48,594 nucleotides of DNA from assembly GCA_012837345.1 (NCBI GenBank), contig DURL01000061.1:1-48594 (forward strand), given 5' to 3'. This stretch comes from Bacteroidales bacterium (GTDB lineage Bacteria; Bacteroidota; Bacteroidia; Bacteroidales; Dysgonomonadaceae). This document shows, one piece after another, positions 44,753-48,594 of the stretch. The notes below the pieces were generated by a model. The model searched no databases, was not told the DNA's origin, and saw only the letters and a list, made by a program, of their open reading frames with translations. Both the position numbers and the translations under genes were made by a program. Within the stretch, counting starts at the first letter, position 1. The number at the start of each line of letters is the position of its first letter.

Positions 44753-45394
44753 ATGAAACAGTTCATCCCTCTTCTCTTTTTTCTTATCGCCCTCGGCACA
44801 GAAGCACAGGTGATCCGGTATGACACCATAAGGGTCGCAGCCGGTGATGAACGGAACATTCACCAAACCACTAAACAGAACAACATTGCTGAAGCAGCAC
44901 GCATACAGGTTGACGAGAAGCAGCCTGACCAGAACGATCTCACACGTTTCGACAGGAGGAAACTACGTTTCGGTGCCGACCTGGGGTTATCGCTCAGCAG
45001 AAACTACACACGACTGGGTGTCGGTCCCCAGGTGGGATATCAGCTGAACCCATACCTGATGGCGGGAGCAGGAATCAAATATTATTATACCCGGGCTGAC
45101 CTCACCAGCTATGAGAGCAGAGATAACCTGCTTGGGGCGAACATCTTCGGGTACTTCTACCCCGCCCGTTTCATCGCACTTTTTGCACAACCCGAGCTGA
45201 ACTACATCCGCTCATCACTCACCGACAAGTCGACAGGAAATGAAAACATTAAAAAGGGGATGGTTCCTTCACTGGTGGTTGGTGGCGGTCTGCGTCTCGG
45301 GAGATCACACATCACCCTCAATTACGACCTGATACAACATCTCAACTCACCTCATCCAGCCGGTTTCTATCTGGGTGTATCCGCATTTTTCTAA
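44753..45394 (+). CDS. Outer-membrane beta-barrel-like protein
   Basis: A 213-residue exported protein with a signal peptide (MKQFIPLLFFLIALGTEAQ). The start at 44753 was chosen because an upstream in-frame ATG lies inside the secG terminator. The first 60 mature residues are polar. The rest alternates as short amphipathic beta strands ending in aromatic residues (ADLGLSLSRNYTRLGVGPQVGYQLNPYLMAGAGIKYYYT, split by strand) and the last residue is Phe (GVSAFF), the usual C-terminal signal for the barrel assembly machine. The function is unknown. Confidence 0.82.
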   Translation: MKQFIPLLFFLIALGTEAQVIRYDTIRVAAGDERNIHQTTKQNNIAEAARIQVDEKQPDQNDLTRFDRRKLRFGADLGLSLSRNYTRLGVGPQVGYQLNPYLMAGAGIKYYYTRADLTSYESRDNLLGANIFGYFYPARFIALFAQPELNYIRSSLTDKSTGNENIKKGMVPSLVVGGGLRLGRSHITLNYDLIQHLNSPHPAGFYLGVSAFF

Positions 45395-45414
45395 CCCTCT
45401 CCCGGTATTTTTAC

Positions 45415-45708
45415 CTACCGCAACACGATGTCACGGACGATATCCATCCCGGCATAATCGTTAATCTTCCCAACCAATCCCGGCTTACTCATCTGCAGCT
45501 CCGCACGCAACACGGATGAGGAGAGTTGCACGTAAAGCACACCCTGTTTGAAATAAGCGTTGCGGGTATATTTCGCCACTCCCTCCCCCAACAATTCATA
45601 CCAGGCTCTCACGGCACGATGCTCGGCCAGCTTCTTTTTAAGCGGACTGTTGTTGTCGAAGAAATCGGAAAGGGCTTCCGAGAGAGGCTGTGCATTTTTT
45701 TTCTCCAT
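45415..45708 (-). CDS. DUF721 / DciA-like protein
   Basis: DUF721 proteins include DciA, which loads the replicative helicase in bacteria without DnaC/DnaI. The 97-residue protein has the family pattern RAVRAWYELLGEGVAKYTRNAYFKQGVLYVQLSSSVLRAEL with the Trp in the first helix and the KH-like beta-alpha motif (split here). It ends 20 bases from the converging beta-barrel gene and begins 6 bases after recF, the common recF-DUF721 pairing. The role as helicase loader is inferred from the family. Confidence 0.87.
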   Translation of the reverse strand: MEKKNAQPLSEALSDFFDNNSPLKKKLAEHRAVRAWYELLGEGVAKYTRNAYFKQGVLYVQLSSSVLRAELQMSKPGLVGKINDYAGMDIVRDIVLR

Positions 45709-45714
45709 ACTCTT

Positions 45715-46821
45715 TTACTCGTTGATCCGTGTGATCACCCCATCAGCAACGGAATAGATATGTGCATTGTTGCCGGTACGCTGAAGAATCCTGTCGAGTG
45801 ACCCTCTGTTGGTGTCGGAGAGGAAGATCTGACCGAACTCAGGACCGGAGACCAGCTTCACGATCTCCTCCACACGTGAGGCGTCGAGCCGGTCGAAGAT
45901 GTCATCGAGCAACAGGATGGGAGTCGACTCTCCGGCCTGTAAGAGAAAGTGGAATTGTGCCAGCTTCAGCGAGACGAAAAAGGTCTTGTTCTGTCCCTGC
46001 GATCCTACTTTCTTGATGGGATACCCATCCAGCAACATCTCCAGCTCATCGCGGTGGATGCCGACCGTGGTGTGCCCCACAATGATGTCGCGCTGTCTGT
46101 TACGCCTCAACCTTTCTCCAAAATCCTCATCGTTGAGCTGAGAGTTATAGGTGAATGAAACCTCTTCATTAGAGCGGCTGATGCTTGCGTAGAAGCGGTT
46201 AAAGATCGGGGTAAAGGTTTCTATGAATACTTTTCTTTCCCGATGAATAAAGTTACCCTCTGTCACCAACTGCTCCTCCCACAGCTCCAACAGATCAGGG
46301 TCAATGGCCTCCTCATCACTCTTCAGCAACACATTGCGTTGCTGAAGTGCCTTGTTGTACCGCACAAGAGATCTTAGGTACTCATGGTTAAACTGGGAGA
46401 TGGCCATATCCATAAACTTGCGGCGCTCCTCGCTGACACCTGTGATCAACTCGTTGTCTGCCGGTGAGATCATCACCAATGGGATCAGCCCGATATGGTC
46501 GGAAAGTCGTTCATACTCCTTCTTGTTACGACGGAACTGCTTCTTCTGCCTGCGGCGGATCGCACTGTATATCTCCTCCTCCTCTCCTCTCTCCGTGTGG
46601 TAGCGACCTTGCAACATACAGACATCGGCATCGTGAAAGATGATCTGTGTGTCGATAGGATTGGTATAGCTCTTGCAGAACGAGAGGTAATAGACCGCAT
46701 CCAGCAGGTTGGTCTTACCCATCCCGTTGTTCCCGATAAAACAGTTGATCTTGGGTGAGAACTGTAATTCAGCCTGCTGAAGGTTCTTGTAGTTGATGAT
46801 GGAGAGTGTTTGTAGGATCAT
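45715..46821 (-). CDS. recF: DNA replication and repair protein RecF
   Basis: RecF binds gapped DNA and helps load RecA in the RecFOR pathway. The 368-residue protein has an SMC-like ATPase: Walker A GNNGMGKT (30-37), a signature region GSQGQNKTF in place of the usual LSxGQ, and Walker B PILLLDDIFDRLD. The middle contains the family's conserved SPADNELITGVSEERRKFMD, split by motif. Length is normal. It is the first gene of a recF-DUF721 pair, and is on the opposite strand to secG. Confidence 0.96.
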   Translation of the reverse strand: MILQTLSIINYKNLQQAELQFSPKINCFIGNNGMGKTNLLDAVYYLSFCKSYTNPIDTQIIFHDADVCMLQGRYHTERGEEEEIYSAIRRRQKKQFRRNKKEYERLSDHIGLIPLVMISPADNELITGVSEERRKFMDMAISQFNHEYLRSLVRYNKALQQRNVLLKSDEEAIDPDLLELWEEQLVTEGNFIHRERKVFIETFTPIFNRFYASISRSNEEVSFTYNSQLNDEDFGERLRRNRQRDIIVGHTTVGIHRDELEMLLDGYPIKKVGSQGQNKTFFVSLKLAQFHFLLQAGESTPILLLDDIFDRLDASRVEEIVKLVSGPEFGQIFLSDTNRGSLDRILQRTGNNAHIYSVADGVITRINE

Positions 46822-46897
46822 TCAATGTGACAGTTTTATCGATCTCATCGCTACAGAGCGCGTGAGAGTATGTTTACAGGGAAATACCCTTCTCCGC

Positions 46898-47662
46898 TCA
46901 CTGCTCTGACAACAATAGCCGCTGCAGATCTTCAGGTGAGATGTTCATCTTGAGGCGTCCCTTGGAGGCAAAGGATATCTTACCCCTCTCTTCCGAGACA
47001 ATGATCACACGGGCATCGGTTTCCTGTGAGATGCCCAGTCCGGCACGATGCCTCAGTCCCAGGTGAGTAGGGATATTCGGGTTCTGTGAGATGGGTAAGA
47101 TGCATCCCGCAGCTTTGATCCTGTTTCCCACCACGATCATTGCACCATCGTGCAGGGGGCTGTTCTTGAAAAAGATGTTTTCAATAAGACGGGAAGAGAC
47201 TTCTGCGTTGACAATCTCACCGGTCTGCTCATACAGACCCAGATGGATGTCACCCTGGATGGCGATAAGGGCTCCCGTACTGGTTTTCGACATATTCATG
47301 CATGCCAGCACGATGGCAGTGAGGTGTGAATTGTCCTTCTTCTGCCGGTCATTGGGGAAGAAAATCCTGGAGATGAAGTTCCACCCTCTCTTTGATCCGA
47401 GCGACATCAGGAATCGCCTGATCTCATCCTGGAAGAGAATGACCAGCAGGAAAAGTCCAACGCTGACAAACTGGTCGAGGATCGAACCCAGCAATACCAT
47501 ATTGAATATGCGCGACACCAGTATCCAGATCAACATAAAGACAAGAATACCGATGAAAAGAGGCCTCAACCCTGAGATCTTCACCAGCCGGAAAAGATAA
47601 TAGAGGAGGAGAGCCACCAGCAGGACATCGATAAAATCTTTTATGCCGAAATGTGCAAACAT
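46898..47662 (-). CDS. cdaA: Diadenylate cyclase CdaA (DisA_N domain)
   Basis: CdaA makes c-di-AMP from two ATP at the inner membrane. The 254-residue protein has three transmembrane helices (about 11-27, 33-50 and 61-78), then the cyclase domain with DGA at 172-174 and RHRAG at 204-208 (the usual motif is RHRAA). It lies 6 bases after folP, a frequent pair in Bacteroidetes. No CdaR (YbbR) gene follows, so the regulator known from Firmicutes is not next to it. Confidence 0.94.
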   Translation of the reverse strand: MFAHFGIKDFIDVLLVALLLYYLFRLVKISGLRPLFIGILVFMLIWILVSRIFNMVLLGSILDQFVSVGLFLLVILFQDEIRRFLMSLGSKRGWNFISRIFFPNDRQKKDNSHLTAIVLACMNMSKTSTGALIAIQGDIHLGLYEQTGEIVNAEVSSRLIENIFFKNSPLHDGAMIVVGNRIKAAGCILPISQNPNIPTHLGLRHRAGLGISQETDARVIIVSEERGKISFASKGRLKMNISPEDLQRLLLSEQ

Positions 47663-47668
47663 AGGGAA

Positions 47669-48523
47669 CTATTGAGCCGATTGATGATCAAATTCTTTTA
47701 TCCGGGCCATTATCTGAATACATTCCACCGCTTCTCTCACATCGTGCACGCGAAGGAGTGAGGCTCCCGAGAGCAGTGCCACGGTATTGAGAACAGTGGT
47801 GCCGTTGAGGCTCTCCCCGGGGGAGATATCCAACAACTTGTAGATCATCGATTTTCTCGAGACCCCTACCAGAATGGGCTCATCAAAGATATGAAAATAT
47901 TTCAGAAAAGCCATCATTTCGTAGTTTTGCATCAGGGTCTTACTGAAGCCGAATCCGGGATCTATGATCACATCATTCACGCCCAGGCTATTGAGTTCTG
48001 ACTTCTTCTCTGAAAAATAGTAGAGCAGATCCTGGATGAAGTGATCGTAGTGGGTGTGCTGCTGCATGGTCTGCGGCGTTCCCCGCATATGCATCAGGAC
48101 ATAGGGGACGTTGATCTCTGCCATCACAGCAAACATACGTTTGTCGATCTGCCCTCCCGATATATCGTTGATGATCTGCACGCCATGCTCCTCAACGACC
48201 TGCTTTGCCACATCGGCATAAAAAGTATCGACCGAGAGGATCGCATCAGGAAGCTCGCGACGGATCAGCTTCAGTGCAGGAATCAGTCTGGCTCTCTCCT
48301 CACGGGCAGTGAGCATTGTGGCGGCTGGCGCTGTGGACTGTGCACCGATATCGATGATTGCTCCCCCCTCCGCCACGATCTGCCGGCATCGCTGCAAGAT
48401 CATCTCTTCTGTTACCTGTCTGCTGCCAGCATAGAAGGAGTCAGGCGTCACATTCAGGATACCCATCACCTTCGGGATGGATAAATCGATCAGTTTTCCG
48501 TTTATGTTAATTGTTTTTCGCAA
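47669..48523 (-). CDS. folP: Dihydropteroate synthase
   Basis: FolP joins dihydropterin pyrophosphate to p-aminobenzoate in folate synthesis and is the sulphonamide target. The protein is 284 residues. The start appears to be a TTG at 48523 (MRKTININGKL), because no ATG exists between the upstream stop region and the conserved KVMGILNVTPDSFYAG. Other conserved blocks are IIDIGAQST (the usual GGEST is GAQST here), LSVDTFYADVA, INDISGG, YVLMHMRGTP, IIDPGFGFSKT and LVGVSRKSMI. cdaA follows after 6 bases. Confidence 0.93.
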   Translation of the reverse strand: MRKTININGKLIDLSIPKVMGILNVTPDSFYAGSRQVTEEMILQRCRQIVAEGGAIIDIGAQSTAPAATMLTAREERARLIPALKLIRRELPDAILSVDTFYADVAKQVVEEHGVQIINDISGGQIDKRMFAVMAEINVPYVLMHMRGTPQTMQQHTHYDHFIQDLLYYFSEKKSELNSLGVNDVIIDPGFGFSKTLMQNYEMMAFLKYFHIFDEPILVGVSRKSMIYKLLDISPGESLNGTTVLNTVALLSGASLLRVHDVREAVECIQIMARIKEFDHQSAQ

Positions 48524-48562
48524 AATAATCTGTTTTAGCAGTATGTGACAAGCACCTTGAAC

Positions 48563-48594
48563 CTCGAACTTACTAACCCACTAACCTACCAACC
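48563..48594. repeat. Degenerate tandem octamer at the right edge
   Basis: Successive octamers CTCGAACT, TACTAACC, CACTAACC and TACCAACC share a pattern and run to the end of the window, so the array is likely longer. It lies outside any coding region, upstream of folP on the minus strand. Confidence 0.5.

Noticed and set aside
1-48594. CRISPR arrays, insertion sequences, prophage or restriction systems
   Set aside because: No regularly spaced repeats, transposase, integrase or phage structural genes were seen; almost every gene fits a housekeeping or envelope role.

Overview
The window looks like a stretch of core chromosome from a Bacteroidales bacterium, perhaps of the Dysgonomonadaceae/Proteiniphilum kind (family placement is inference). 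The case rests on many intergenic copies of the Bacteroidetes promoter element TAnnTTTG with TTG/TTTG about 18-20 bases upstream, on Bacteroidetes-type proteins (DUF4296, DUF4827, DUF4369-TlpA, a DksA-like protein with a degenerate zinc finger, a eukaryote-like IleRS), and on long DUF1080 and endonuclease I secreted proteins. Base composition is even throughout. I saw no insertion sequence, prophage, CRISPR array or defence island.

Layout. Bases 1-8212 are a leftward block: pyruvate phosphate dikinase (cut by the left edge), then a DUF4296 lipoprotein, lspA, a DksA-like factor and ileS. A rightward secreted endonuclease/exonuclease/phosphatase (8509-9360) meets a leftward class I aminotransferase at a shared terminator. 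A gene-poor stretch (10628-11528) holds a promoter with an overlapping inverted repeat, a 48-codon reading frame and tRNA-Ser(GCU). Next come mltG, an aldo/keto reductase-ribF pair, a two-domain DUF1080 lipoprotein, rsfS, ftsH and an apparently lipid-anchored superoxide dismutase. Bases 19566-22128 carry pgeF, obgE and adk, all leftward. A small coiled-coil protein, tRNA-Cys and radA follow, then tex, rnhB, a secreted metallophosphoesterase, endonuclease I and dnaA. The envelope segment 31311-34524 has an MCE/MlaD protein, an N-acetylmuramoyl-L-alanine amidase and a TlpA-like lipoprotein, with a candidate structured RNA just upstream of the last. Bases 34902-45394 run rightward: rpe, comEC, a DHH phosphoesterase, DUF4827, a phosphoglucosamine-mutase-like enzyme, a PlsC-like acyltransferase, a sigma-54 activator, lptE, a TPR-like protein, secG and an outer-membrane-type protein. 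The right end is leftward: DUF721/DciA-like, recF, cdaA and folP, finishing in a short degenerate octamer repeat.

How the genes fit together. Most are housekeeping: translation (ileS, rsfS, two tRNAs, obgE), replication and repair (dnaA, recF, DciA-like, radA, rnhB), protein quality and export (ftsH, secG, lspA), and envelope building (mltG, amidase, glmM-like, lptE, mlaD). A possible c-di-AMP circuit (cdaA, a DHH phosphoesterase and a glmM-like gene) lies within 11 kb. I did not find a clearly new multi-gene system. The most unusual signals are the structured RNA near 34676-34790, the promoter/operator/small-ORF locus near 10838-11226, the lipoprotein SOD with an internal start, and the sensor-less sigma-54 activator heading lptE-secG.
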